This document shows, in pieces, positions 47,135 through 55,615 of a stretch of 64,000 nt of DNA. This stretch comes from Pandoraea horticolens (GTDB taxonomy: Bacteria; Pseudomonadota; Gammaproteobacteria; Burkholderiales; Burkholderiaceae): the NCBI RefSeq assembly GCF_902459555.1, contig NZ_CABPSM010000013.1, positions 93,275 through 157,274 of the forward strand, written 5' to 3'. The translations under genes were made by a program, and so were the position numbers. Positions within the stretch are counted from its first letter, which is position 1, and the number at the start of each line of letters is the position of its first letter. The notes under the pieces were generated by a model. That model saw only the letters and a list, made by a program, of their open reading frames with translations, did no database searches and had not been told where the DNA came from.

Positions 47135-47175
47135 AAATGGCGTCTGGAGAATTCCGCTCTCGACGCCATTTTTTT
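47135..47175 (+). terminator. Rho-independent terminator after acnB
   Basis: AAATGGCGTC (47135-47144) pairs perfectly with GACGCCATTT (47162-47171), within a tract of seven T (47169-47175). Confidence 0.9.
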
Positions 47176-47311
47176 ATGGATACGATGGCCGCGCGCCCCG
47201 CCGATGGCGTGCTCCTACAGATCATCAGGCGTATTAAACATCCGTAGAGAAATACCGTTATCTCTCAGACGGTTTGGCGTCAATGCCGGGCCGCAGCGTT
47301 CCACATATCCA

Positions 47312-47626
47312 ATGATGGGACCGGGATCTCGTGCATCGAGGCAGAGCTACGAGCAGCGATATGCCAACGACATCGCCAATCTCCACCGGCAATATGACGG
47401 TGTGAAATCCGTCACGGAAATGATCCAGTGGGTCGCCAAGGACAAGGAGGTCATCCCGACCTATTCCGGCTTTGAGATCGGCTCTGAGCTGGGAAAGAAG
47501 ACCCCCGATAAGTCGGCGCAGTTCCGGGGCTTTCTTCAGCAGATTGGCCAGCACCGCGGGCAGGACTATGTCCCGCTTGTAGCACCGACAGTCCTTACGG
47601 GGATTTCGGCGACGACCAATAAATAG
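47312..47626 (+). CDS. Unknown protein, possible fragment
   Basis: About 104 residues from ATG 47312 (the frame opens at 47204). It contains SYEQRYANDIANLHRQYDGV, KSVTEMIQWVAKDKEVIP, PTYSGFEIGSELGKKTPDKS and the C-terminal YVPLVAPTVLTGISATTNK. The composition looks coding, but I do not recognise it. It marks the left edge of the accessory region; it may be the tail of a larger lost gene. Confidence 0.4.
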   Translation: MMGPGSRASRQSYEQRYANDIANLHRQYDGVKSVTEMIQWVAKDKEVIPTYSGFEIGSELGKKTPDKSAQFRGFLQQIGQHRGQDYVPLVAPTVLTGISATTNK

Positions 47627-47679
47627 GCGGCGCCTCGCAAGCGCGGGTTGCCGTCGCGAGCGAGGCTTTAGAGCATGCG

Positions 47680-47895
47680 CGTTGCCGCGCACGTGCCCAA
47701 GTTGCCCGCCGAGAGCACGGAGGTGAGCACCACCGCGTTCATGACCAACGCCGCACCCAACGGTCCCGCGCGCCGGATCCTTGGATTTGCCCGCGGCGAT
47801 GCCGACGAGTTCGGTGCCCTAGAACGAGAAGCCGACCACCATCGCCACGCCGATCAGCGCGGCGAAGGGCGCATCGCCTATCGCCCAATTAGCGA
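47680..47895 (-). pseudogene. Amino-acid permease (LysP/AAT-type) remnant
   Basis: On the minus strand this stretch reads DAPFAALIGVAMVVGFSF, a stop, then GTELVGIAAGKSKDPARG, followed after a frameshift by MNAVVLTSVLSAGN. These are the signature segments of AAT-family permeases (GTELVGIAAGE, NAVVLTSVLSAGNS). The stop, frameshift and missing ends show it is a relic. Confidence 0.6.
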
Positions 47896-48339
47896 CACCA
47901 CCGCTCTCGCCTCCGCGAATGAAGCCCAACAGCCTTCGGGCTCAAGGTGTTATCCGCACACGGTTTCGGCGAAGCCGAATTCTGGTTGCGCTGATCAGAA
48001 AGGCCACCACACCGGACTATGGCACACGAAGTTCTCTTCGGTATACGAAACGTTCGGCTCGTCTCTGGCGTAGCCATCTGATGAGGCACTCAAGATCGAG
48101 GATTTTTAACGACCGTGATTTCGCATTTGCATTTTCTATTGGCGAACATCAGAGATCTGCACTATGATTAAATCGGTTCGATTTTAATAATTTTCTTTTA
48201 TTTGATTTATTTTTAATTAAATAATTGAAATAAAATCTTACCACAATGAAATTCACGAAATAGAAAGGAATATCTCAATTAATTTTTTCTTGACCGCCAG
48301 TTTCGACGGCGAAGTTACTTTCAAATAATGAGGTGATAT
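47896..48339. other. AT-rich region upstream of the small peptide
   Basis: It holds further permease-like debris to about 48080, then a strongly AT-rich promoter-like stretch (about 48170-48290), in contrast to the roughly 62% GC of the flanks, and an AGGTGAT Shine-Dalgarno just before 48340. Confidence 0.5.
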
Positions 48340-48450
48340 ATGAGCGAAGTTATTTCCTTAAGCACTCTTCGTCTGAAGCTAGCCGAAAAAGAGATGATTG
48401 AAAAACTCGCGGGGCACATGGACATGCTTTGCAGAATGTGCGGATTTTGA
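48340..48450 (+). CDS. 36-aa peptide ending in CRMCGF, candidate modified-peptide precursor
   Basis: The ATG at 48340 is preceded by AGGTGAT at proper spacing. The peptide begins MSEVISLSTLRLKLAEKEM, a charged, helix-like leader, and ends MDMLCRMCGF, a short tail with a CxxC pair. It is followed 20 bp after the stop by an intrinsic terminator, then a 184-aa gene on the same strand. A leader plus Cys-containing core, a high-expression terminator and a partner gene are the usual layout of ribosomally made, modified peptides. No known core family is matched. It could instead be a metal-binding microprotein. Confidence 0.6.
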   Translation: MSEVISLSTLRLKLAEKEMIEKLAGHMDMLCRMCGF

Positions 48451-48470
48451 AATCAACGATCTAATGATAG

Positions 48471-48496
48471 AGACCGCGAAATATGCGGTCTTTTCT
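48471..48496 (+). terminator. Intrinsic terminator/attenuator between peptide and downstream gene
   Basis: AGACCGC (48471-48477) pairs with GCGGTCT (48485-48491) over a 7-nt loop and runs into TTTCTATTT. Partial read-through would give more peptide than partner protein. Confidence 0.7.
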
Positions 48497-48520
48497 ATTT
48501 CTACCACGCGAGGAGTATCT

Positions 48521-49075
48521 ATGCTTGCTTGCAAAGCCGTTCGCGATATTGCTCCGGCCTCACTCCTGAGTCATCTTCACAAGAAACTGTCGCACCTGAC
48601 CAGGGTTGAGCAAGACATTCGTATTGACGAGTGCCTCAAATTTCTATTTCTTGCCTCCGTTCGCCTAAAGGGCGGTGAAGGCGCCTATATCGCTGTTAAT
48701 CAGGATATTGATGAAGTTTGGCACGAGTGCATCTTGCAAACCAGAGAGTATGAATCTTTGTGCATGGCTCTTCCCGGAAAACAATTTATCCATCATAGCT
48801 CATCGGAGGAAGGATACCGTGGCTACGTGCGGGACACCGGTGCGAGCAAGGCGGCAGACGAACATGTGTGGTGGCTGGAGAATTATTATTTGCATTTCGG
48901 CGAGCACACCAGAAAATCTTCTGAACATTGGATTTCCGTGATATTTCTTATGAAAACTCTCCAATTGTCCTTGGTAGAAATAAACCGTATCGCCAGAGGA
49001 GAGACTATTCAAAAGCCGGTGGCGTATGACGTATCGCAAGCTGAAAAAACTACTGCAGGGATCGCGAATTCATAA
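48521..49075 (+). CDS. 184-aa protein with DEVWHxxIL motif, unknown
   Basis: Start at 48521 has GAGGAG 6 bases upstream; the frame stays open upstream but crosses the terminator. A helical domain near the N-terminus (LLSHLHKKLSHLTRVEQD, RIDECLKFLFLASVRLK) leads to QDIDEVWHECILQTREYESLC and later HHSSSEEGYRGY and WWLENYYLHFGEH. The D-E-x-W-H-x-x-I-L-x-T-x-x-Y pattern occurs in the glycine-rich-domain-like (DUF1399-type) superfamily and small bacterial relatives of unknown activity; the His and Cys could bind metal. Low GC and the linked peptide suggest horizontal transfer as a cassette. Confidence 0.65.
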   Translation: MLACKAVRDIAPASLLSHLHKKLSHLTRVEQDIRIDECLKFLFLASVRLKGGEGAYIAVNQDIDEVWHECILQTREYESLCMALPGKQFIHHSSSEEGYRGYVRDTGASKAADEHVWWLENYYLHFGEHTRKSSEHWISVIFLMKTLQLSLVEINRIARGETIQKPVAYDVSQAEKTTAGIANS

Positions 49076-49167
49076 GACTGCGCTGCCGACCTTCGGCGCG
49101 AAGGGTGAACATTGTTACGGTTGCCACGGTAGTCTCCCCCGTATTTGACGGGGCTCAGAAGTAGAGG

Positions 49168-49870
49168 TCATGCCGCGATGGGCAACTTCCGTTTCGGCGG
49201 TACGCCGCCAATGGCCGAGTTTAGCCGCTCGTGATTGTATGCCCACAGCCACTTTGTCGCAGACTCCTGAACGTCGCTCGCCGTCTCGAAGAGGTAATGA
49301 GTGAGCCCGTCGTATCGAACCGTTATGTTGTAACGCTCGATGTACGCGTTCTGTTGCGGTTTGCCGGGTTCGATAAACTGGAGCACGATGTCACGTCGAA
49401 CGGCCCACTCCCTGAGCGCATCGCTGACATATTCGGGTCCGTTGTCGCTACGGATCTTCAGCGGCTTGCCGCGCCATTCGATTACCTGATTCGCTGATAG
49501 ATGCGATAAACGCGTTTGTGATTCCAGGCAAACCCTTGACGTTACCCAGGTGCAGGAAGCACAGACCGAAGCCCCAGTTGCGCTGGTTGCGCGTGAGTTT
49601 CACCGGCCACTCGGCGATTACCCCATTTTCGGGGCAGCGCTTTGCCCGGTAGCGGTAGCAGGTCTCGCTCACGCCAAACGCCTCACAGGCCGCTCGTACG
49701 CTCATCGCGCGCTCCTTGACTGCACGCATGGCCATCTCGCGACGACGAGATGGCCTCACCACTTTTTTCAAGCGCCTCACGCACCACCTCGGCCACTGGT
49801 GTACCCAGTTCAGCCTGCTTCAACGCGTATGCGATCTGCTCTTCGGTATATCTGCTTTTTTCACGGCATG
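49168..49870 (-). mobile_element. Degenerate IS3-family element
   Basis: Minus-strand pieces in order: an orfA start (KSRYTEEQIAYALKQAELGTP, 49800-49860) that has lost a base in its A-run, an orfB N-part (RAVKERAMSVRAACEAFGVSETCYRYRAK, up to 49780) and the orfB C-part (EPGKPQQNAYIERYN, SATKWLWAYNHERLNSAIGG, down to 49168) in another frame. The DDE core between them is mostly deleted. It is not functional. Confidence 0.75.
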
Positions 49871-50196
49871 ACCTCCTGGTCGGAGTGTCAACATCATGCC
49901 GGATTTTTTCAGTTTCAAACGGTTAAGTTTTGTGGGCTAGAGTCATTCCGTCCACATGGCAGCGCCCTGCTTCACAAACGGAATCAAGCGAAAGCGTACA
50001 AAGCCCTGCCGTCTGTGGACCAACGGCATGGTCGAGCGTGTGAGGCTTGGGTAAAATCATCGCCTTTACCGACTACCGAAAGAGCGATTTGTGCAAATGC
50101 GAACGGTGAGCCTCTGCGACAATAAAAAGCGCACGGCGGGCTGCGACGATGACGGGCACGCTGCGATCGAAAGCGCTTCCGTGAGATAAGTTCACA
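49871..50196. other. Region upstream of the first repeat-family gene
   Basis: About 325 bp between the IS3 remnant and the start at 50197. I see no gene. It is expected to hold the promoter of the 50197 gene, and it is not similar to the upstream block shared by the 53156 and 60239 genes. Confidence 0.35.
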
Positions 50197-51300
50197 ATGT
50201 ATCCCGTTTCCGGCGCTGAGGCCCCGCGCTCCCAGTTCTCCACGACGACCTCAACGTCGGCACTCCCTACTACTACAACGCAGTCGACTACCCTTGGCAC
50301 CAACGTGTGTGAAGTGCGCCAAGCTGATGGGTGGTCCCGTATGCCGTTGGGCCTGGGCCAACTCTTGCCGCCCCTCAGAATGGCGATAGGCACCAGACAG
50401 GCCTCGGGAAACGTGCGCCGGTCGACGCCAACTTCAACGCAGCCGACTATTGTCGGCGTCAACGTTCGCTTAGTGCGCCAGGCAGATCAGCCTGCTAGGC
50501 GAACGGGACCGCCTATCCATGCCGGGGCGATGGACGCCTTGCTGAACTTCACCCAACAAACGCCGTCCCCCGAAACATCGCAACTATTGGGCAGGTTTGA
50601 GGATATTCAGGAGAGCCTCGAGCGGTACGTCAATGCCCAAGCATTGGCCGACATGCCATCAAGCTCGCCTGAGCGCCCGCTGTCCGCTGAAGCAACAGCC
50701 CTGATACCCCAAGGGATGCGAGCCTGCATGGATACCGCGCCGGCGCCGCAGGCCAATGCTGGAGCGTTGGCCTGCATGCCGTCGGGCTCGATTCAACGAC
50801 GGCATCTGCCGGAAGCATGCGCAGCGGAAAATCGGGCAGCGCACCGGGCGGCAGGCAGCGGGAGAGACGCTGGCTTAATGCCCGTCCCAATAAATGTCCT
50901 CCGCCAAAATGTTGGCATCCAAACTTTACGGGCGCTGCGTGACGCGCTGATCCACAACCCCAAGCTTGATGTGACAGGATGGGCGCGAACAAACCACCTT
51001 CATGCGCTAACGGTAAAAAGTTCAGTACGCAAAGGCACGCTAACGCCTGAGGCGCAGAACCGGTTGGATGTGGCCGACGGGAAAGCACCGCGTTTTAGGA
51101 AGGTGGAGGTGGACGACTTACGAGCGCTGGATGCCGCATTGACCTTCGACCGCAAGTTTGGCCTCGCAGAGTGGGCACGAGCACGCGGTCTGAATTCCGG
51201 CACGGTAAGAGCGCTTGTGCGGAAAGGCGCGCTCAGGCTGGCTGCACGGAAAAGGTTGCTGAATGCGGGTGGCCAACCTACGGAGCCCGGCGAGCTGTGA
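50197..51300 (+). CDS. Effector-like protein, Ser/Thr/Pro-rich N-terminus and two divergent HTH-like units
   Basis: 367 residues. The N-terminus (MYPVSGAEAPRSQF, then STTTSTSALPTTTTQSTT) is Ser/Thr/Pro-rich, like type III secretion signals. An internal duplication follows: LGTNVCEVRQADGWSRMPL and VGVNVRLVRQADQPARR. The C-terminal third holds two units with a 64-residue period: LDVTGWARTNHLHALTVKSS with RKGTLTPEAQNRL, and FGLAEWARARGLNSGTVRAL with RKGALRLAARKRLL. These share the L..W/VA...GV....L...LR..GTL...A..RL pattern of the 61-residue repeats in the 53156 gene. No match to a named family is claimed. Confidence 0.7.
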   Translation: MYPVSGAEAPRSQFSTTTSTSALPTTTTQSTTLGTNVCEVRQADGWSRMPLGLGQLLPPLRMAIGTRQASGNVRRSTPTSTQPTIVGVNVRLVRQADQPARRTGPPIHAGAMDALLNFTQQTPSPETSQLLGRFEDIQESLERYVNAQALADMPSSSPERPLSAEATALIPQGMRACMDTAPAPQANAGALACMPSGSIQRRHLPEACAAENRAAHRAAGSGRDAGLMPVPINVLRQNVGIQTLRALRDALIHNPKLDVTGWARTNHLHALTVKSSVRKGTLTPEAQNRLDVADGKAPRFRKVEVDDLRALDAALTFDRKFGLAEWARARGLNSGTVRALVRKGALRLAARKRLLNAGGQPTEPGEL

Positions 51301-51379
51301 CGCAGGCCGCCGCTCAAGCTCCGAAGCCCAGGAGGAAAGTGGCGCCGGGCGACTTGCGGGCGCAAGGTGACGAAAGATC

Positions 51380-51898
51380 ATGAAACCGTCGACCCTTATC
51401 GTATTGCGAGGAAACTCTGGTTCGGGGAAAAGTGCCATTGCACGCATGCTTAGTGAGCGCTTGAAACCTCACAGTGCGTGGATTGAACAGGACCACATAC
51501 GGCGTATCGTCTTGCGAGAGAAGGATGTGTCGCTTCGCGACACCCCCGGTTTGTTGTCTTTAATGGCTCGCTATTGCCTTGAACGTGGACGGCACACAAT
51601 CATGGAAGGAATCCTGCACGCAGAGCGATATGGACCAATGCTCGAAGCACTATGTAATAGTCATTCCGGGCCGACACTCTTCTACAGCTTTGATCTGTCG
51701 TTTGAGGAAACGCTGAGGCGTCATGCAACTCGACGCTTGCCTGGCGTAAGTGAACAAATGATGCGACGGTGGTATCTCGGATGGCAGCCGCTGCAGTTTT
51801 GTTCAGAAGAACGCATCTTGGCAGAAGAATCACTCGACGACATATTGGATCGTATCGAGTCAGATATGAAGCGTCGTCTCGTAAGTGTAAATCGTTAG
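51380..51898 (+). CDS. Small P-loop kinase/nucleotidyl-handling ATPase (AAA_33-like)
   Basis: 172 residues. P-loop GNSGSGKSAIARML at about 11-24, EQDHIRRIVLREKD, LMARYCLERGRHTIMEGILHAERYG with a central Walker-B-like stretch, and a lid region LSFEETLRRHATRRLPGVSE. This is the layout of zeta-toxin/CPT/AAA_33-type small-molecule kinases; the substrate is not evident. The gene lies 79 bp after the repeat protein at 50197 and might be in its operon. Confidence 0.75.
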   Translation: MKPSTLIVLRGNSGSGKSAIARMLSERLKPHSAWIEQDHIRRIVLREKDVSLRDTPGLLSLMARYCLERGRHTIMEGILHAERYGPMLEALCNSHSGPTLFYSFDLSFEETLRRHATRRLPGVSEQMMRRWYLGWQPLQFCSEERILAEESLDDILDRIESDMKRRLVSVNR

Positions 51899-51945
51899 CA
51901 TGCACCGGACGACCGACTGAGGCGTTTCCAGTGTAGGCAGTTGAT

Positions 51946-52670
51946 CTAGGACGCCTCTTGCCGCCGTCTGAGCGGTGGGCTGGAGGGAGGATGTCTTGAG
52001 AGTCCAAGGCAACTCGCCTTTTTCAACTCGGCGATGACCGGCGATTTCAACGCCAACGTAAAGCCCGAGCGCTTGAACTCACGTGTCTCGTCGTGATGGC
52101 GACGCTCCTGCGCCGATTCGATCGTGACATTCTGGCCAATGCCGGTGACGTCGCCCGCCGCCACGATGTCGCTGCCACGCACCGACAGATCCTTGCCCGC
52201 CACCAGGCTCACGTTACCGTTCAGGCTGCCCATCTGCGTCACGCCACTGTCGTGGGGTCCAGTCGCGCTGCTCGTTCTTGCCGTACGAAACGCCCACGCC
52301 GCCCGATGACCCCAAGCCCGAGCGCTTCTTCTCGTAAGAAGCGCTGCTCTCGTTTTCGTTCTGGGCCGATTCGATGCGCAGGTCGCGCCCTGCCTGCAAC
52401 GCCACATCCTGCGTGCCAACGACCGTCGATCCGCTCACAACGAGATCCCGTCCCGCAGCAACGCCAACCGCATTACCGGAAACCGTGGAGCCCACGGCAA
52501 TCGTCTGGTGCGAGTTCGAGGCCGACGTCTCCCCCATTTTCGAAAGGAAACCCGAACTGCTGTCGTGCTGCCACTTCTTGCTGTCGTGCCGTCGCACGAA
52601 GTGAACGTGAGACATCGCCCCCCAAATGGAAACCATGCATTTCGGTAAGCGGACCGGCCTCTGCACCAAA
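51946..52670 (-). pseudogene. Filamentous haemagglutinin/CdiA-like exoprotein fragment
   Basis: Minus-strand segments in two frames: SASNSHQTIAVGSTVSGNAV, VGVAAGRDLVVSGSTVVGTQ, DVALQAGRDLRIESAQNENE, then GSLNGNVSLVAGKDLSVRGS and GQNVTIESAQERRHHDETRE. These 'AAGRDL.V.GS...' beta-helix repeats are typical of haemagglutinin repeats of TpsA/CdiA proteins. No secretion domain or toxin tip is present. It is a relic. Confidence 0.75.
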
Positions 52671-52731
52671 CGTTACTTTCCTTAGATGCGAACTAAACTT
52701 GCGATTCTCACGTTCTGCGAGTACCCCGGTT

Positions 52732-52938
52732 TCATTTTTGTAGACCAGAAGCTGCGCATCGCGGACTTCGTGCTATCCAGGCGTAGGCTTCATCTTTCGG
52801 ATGAATGCGCGATATCTCGGGCGAGAATCGCCTGTCTTTGAGCAATTCGATGGCCTCTGGGCATAGGCCGTCAAGCAAATGGACCTTTCTTCGTATCATT
52901 GAAATGTCCATTGGGAATACACGCATGCCGTCGCGCAC
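52732..52938 (-). pseudogene. ParB/RepB-like partition protein fragment
   Basis: The minus strand reads IRRKVHLLDGLCPEAIELLK and DRRFSPEISRI, then shifts frame. The phrase matches the conserved region before the HTH of RepB/ParB-like partition proteins. Only about 40 residues are preserved. It suggests that plasmid or ICE material once entered this island. Confidence 0.45.
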
Positions 52939-53043
52939 AGTTCATCAGCGCCCCGAGCAAATCCGTTTGCCCCCATGCCTGCCACACGTCGTAATAGGCG
53001 TCGGCAGGCGCATCTGGGACCACGCAGGGGCCTGCGGCTTGCC

Positions 53044-53155
53044 ACCCCAGTGAGCGATTCATGCAAGCGCCGATGGCGAGACTATGCAATAGTGACCAAC
53101 GATGGGCCATCTGGCAGGCACATCGCGATCACAAGAACTTCCATCAGGCAACGCC
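53044..53155 (+). repeat. Conserved upstream block shared with the gene at 60239
   Basis: It begins CCCAGTGAGCGATTCATGCA and is closely similar to 60119-60238 up to the start codon, including GATGGGCCATCTGGC-type sequence. The match extends to both starts, so the 5' region and gene were duplicated together; it may hold a shared promoter. Confidence 0.7.
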
Positions 53156-54610
53156 ATGCTTCCTGTTTCCGGCGCTGGTGCCCCGCGCTCCCGGTTCCCC
53201 GTAACAACATCAACGTCGGTACAGCCTACTCCGTCAACTTCAACACAGTCGTCTACCCTTGGTACCGACGTGCGCGAAGTGCGTCAGGCTGACGGGTGGA
53301 GCCGTACGTCGTTGAGTTTGAGTCAACTCCTGCCGCCCCTCAGAACGACGAAGAGCGCTGGACTGACCCCGGGAAACGTGAGCCAGTCGACGTCAGCATC
53401 AACGCAGCCGACGACTGTCGGCGTCAATGTGCGCTTAGTGCACCAGGCAGATCAGGGTGGACGAACGGAACCGCTTATCCATGCCGGGGTGATGTCGGGC
53501 ATGCAGTCGGGCCCGCTCCAACGCCCGTCCCCGCCCCCGACAGCAGCAATACTTGACGCGGTACTGGACATGCAAGGCATACCGGCGTCGCATGCCGAGG
53601 CGTTGTCGGGCATGCCGTCGACCTTGGCCCAACGGCTGCCGCCAGCCCAACGCCCCCACAAAAAAACGGGTACGGAGCACGGAAGAGCGAGGGTCACCAC
53701 CGAGATGTTGTGGGCGTGGCAGCGCCTCGGCAAGCAGGCGATTGTCAAGGTGGGGGGGCTTGACGGCTTGGCCAAGCAATACCGCGTCGCGCCTGCCGCG
53801 CTGAAAACTTACCTGCGTGCAGACGGCACGCTGACGAAGCACGCCGAGGACCGGCTCAACCCACCTGGCAAGGAAATCACCCTCGAGATGGTGCGGGCGT
53901 GGCAGCGCCTCGGCAAGCAGGGGATTGTCAAGGCGGGCGGCCTTGACGGCGTGGCTAGGCAGTACGGCGTCGCGTCTGGCGCGCTGAAAATCTACCTTCG
54001 TGCAGACGGCACGCTGAAGAAGCGCGCCGAGGACCGGCTCAACCCGCCTGGCCGGGAAATCACCCTCGAGATGTTGCGGGCGTGGCAACACCTCGGCAAG
54101 CAGGCGATTGTCAAGGCGGGTGGGCCTGACGGCTTGGCCAAGCAGTACGAAGTCTCGTCTGCCGCGCTGAGAGCTTACCTTCGCGCAGACGGCACGCTGA
54201 CGAAGCGCGCCGAGGATCGGCTCAACCCACCGGGCAAGGAAGTCAGCCTCGAGATGGTGCGGGCGTGGCAGCGCCTCGGCAAGCAGGGGATCGACAAAAC
54301 CGGCGGGCTTGACGGCGTGGCCACGCAATACCGCGTCACATCTGGCGCGCTAAAACATTACCTACGTGCAGACGGCACGCTGACGAAGCATGCCGAGGAC
54401 CGGCTCAACCCGCCTGACAAGGAAGTCACCCTCGAGATGGTGCGGGAGTGGCAGCGCCTCGGCAAGCTGGGGATCAATGAAGCGGGCGGGCTTGGTGGCG
54501 TGGCCAGGCAGTACGGCGTCGCGTTTACCAGGCTGAGAAATTACCTGCATGCAGACGGCACACTGACGAAGCGCGCCGAGGACCGGCTCCGCAATGATGG
54601 CGCGATGTAA
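53156..54610 (+). CDS. Effector-like protein with five 61-aa HTH-like tandem repeats
   Basis: 484 residues from the ATG at 53156, chosen because the paralogue at 60239 starts at the same point (MLPVSGA); an in-frame ATG at 53102 lies in the duplicated 5' region. The N-terminal 110 residues are Ser/Thr/Pro-rich with an internal duplication (TLGTDVREVRQADG, TVGVNVRLVHQADQ). Residues 181-484 are five units of 61 residues (last one 60) of the form EMVRAWQRLGKQGI, KAGGLDGVARQYGV, ASGALKIYLRADGTL, KKRAEDRLNPPG. Each looks like helix-turn-helix. Residue 38 of the unit differs in all five (T, I, A, H, N) and residue 30 is R, G, E, R, G. No catalytic domain is seen. Export by a type III system and DNA binding are inferences. 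Confidence 0.75.
   Translation: MLPVSGAGAPRSRFPVTTSTSVQPTPSTSTQSSTLGTDVREVRQADGWSRTSLSLSQLLPPLRTTKSAGLTPGNVSQSTSASTQPTTVGVNVRLVHQADQGGRTEPLIHAGVMSGMQSGPLQRPSPPPTAAILDAVLDMQGIPASHAEALSGMPSTLAQRLPPAQRPHKKTGTEHGRARVTTEMLWAWQRLGKQAIVKVGGLDGLAKQYRVAPAALKTYLRADGTLTKHAEDRLNPPGKEITLEMVRAWQRLGKQGIVKAGGLDGVARQYGVASGALKIYLRADGTLKKRAEDRLNPPGREITLEMLRAWQHLGKQAIVKAGGPDGLAKQYEVSSAALRAYLRADGTLTKRAEDRLNPPGKEVSLEMVRAWQRLGKQGIDKTGGLDGVATQYRVTSGALKHYLRADGTLTKHAEDRLNPPDKEVTLEMVREWQRLGKLGINEAGGLGGVARQYGVAFTRLRNYLHADGTLTKRAEDRLRNDGAM
53696..54607 (+). repeat. Five tandem 183-bp repeats inside the 53156 gene
   Basis: Units begin at 53696, 53879, 54062, 54245 and 54428. The landmark CCTCGAGATG recurs at 53881, 54064, 54247 and 54430, exactly 183 bp apart; the first unit has ACCGAGATG instead. 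Units 1 and 3, and units 2 and 4, resemble each other most (A15/L25/A34 versus G15/V25/G34), implying duplication of a two-unit block. Confidence 0.95.
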
Positions 54611-54706
54611 ACCGTAGATTCCCGCCATGGCGAGGACCAATCAATCGTTGAATTGATGCTCACTAGAGATCCCATGCATGTCTTCCAACATCGCTTGAAA
54701 TGATCA

Positions 54707-55240
54707 ATGCGTTGCGGCGGACTCGGCGGGCCTGTTAGGAATTTCGTGTTCGAGGCATATGATGCACCCAACAAGGAGAACGTATGCCACCCGAAAGCCC
54801 GACTGTCAGAGCTGCCAGCCATTCCCAGCGAGCTGCTTGAGCAGTTTGGCGACGGCCCAATGACGGCGGAAGCTATCAATGCCGCGGCCATGGCGCTCAA
54901 GAAGGCGCTGATCGAGCGGGCGCTGGGCGGCGAGATGAACCACCATCTCGGTTATCTGCCCGGCGCTGCCAAGCCTACCAACGCTACCAATCAGCGTAAC
55001 GGCAAAGGTGCCAAGACGGTTCTGACCGAAGACGGCCCGATCCGTATCGAGGTGCCCCGTGACCGCGATGGCAGCTTCGAACCTATCTTGATTCCCAAGC
55101 ACGAACGCCGCTTCGACGACAAGATCGTCGCTATGTATGCCCGAGGCATGACGGTGCGCGAGATCCTGGGCTTTCTGCTGGAGCAGTGCGGCACGGTCAT
55201 CACGTGGGTTCGGCACATAGAAGTACGTGGCCTGCCGTAG
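54707..55240 (+). mobile_element. IS256-family transposase, N-terminal fragment
   Basis: The readable part contains AEAINAAAMALKKALIERAL, GGEMNHHLGYLPGAAKP, NQRNGKGAKTVLTEDGPIRI, EVPRDRDGSFEPILIPKHER and MYARGMTVREILGFLLE, the classic IS256/mutator N-terminus. It ends where an IS3 fragment begins, losing the DDE domain. Not functional. Confidence 0.8.
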
Positions 55241-55562
55241 CTGCAATACCGCTGTCGCCCGCCGAATGCTCACTCGATACGCTTGATTCAAAAAATTAGC
55301 CAGCCCGCGCTTACGGGCTGGCTTCACAGCTTTTTTGCACCACCTCCTGAAGCATCGTCTTGTCCAGGCTGAGATCGGCCACCATGCGCTTGAGTCGGGC
55401 GTTCTCCTCTTCGAGTTGCTTCAGGCGCCGCAACTCGGCAACCCCGAGGCCGCAGCACTTCTTCTTCCAGTTAATGGGATGGACTGCTGCCGTGGTACCC
55501 ACTTCGGCTTGCTTCAGCGCGAAAGCTATCTGCTCGTCGGTGGTGAACTTCGATTTCTTCAT
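55225..55562 (-). mobile_element. IS3-family orfA with start of orfB, truncated
   Basis: Minus strand: KKSKFTTDEQIAFALKQAEV at the start, a gap where the recognition part (VCRKMGVS-like) is altered, then ELRRLKQLEEENARLKRMVADL and DKTMLQEVVQK, followed by an orfB start MKPARKRGLANFLNQAYRVS. It is cut at the IS256 fragment. Confidence 0.75.
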
Positions 55563-55615
55563 ACAAATCTCCTGCCCGTCAGAGCTTTAAATTTGCCAGA
55601 AATCTCCAGTTTTGG

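Noticed and set aside
53696..54607. A CRISPR array as an explanation of the regular repeats
   Set aside because: The 183-bp period is coding, in frame and without spacers; no cas genes are present. No CRISPR-like array was seen elsewhere in the window.
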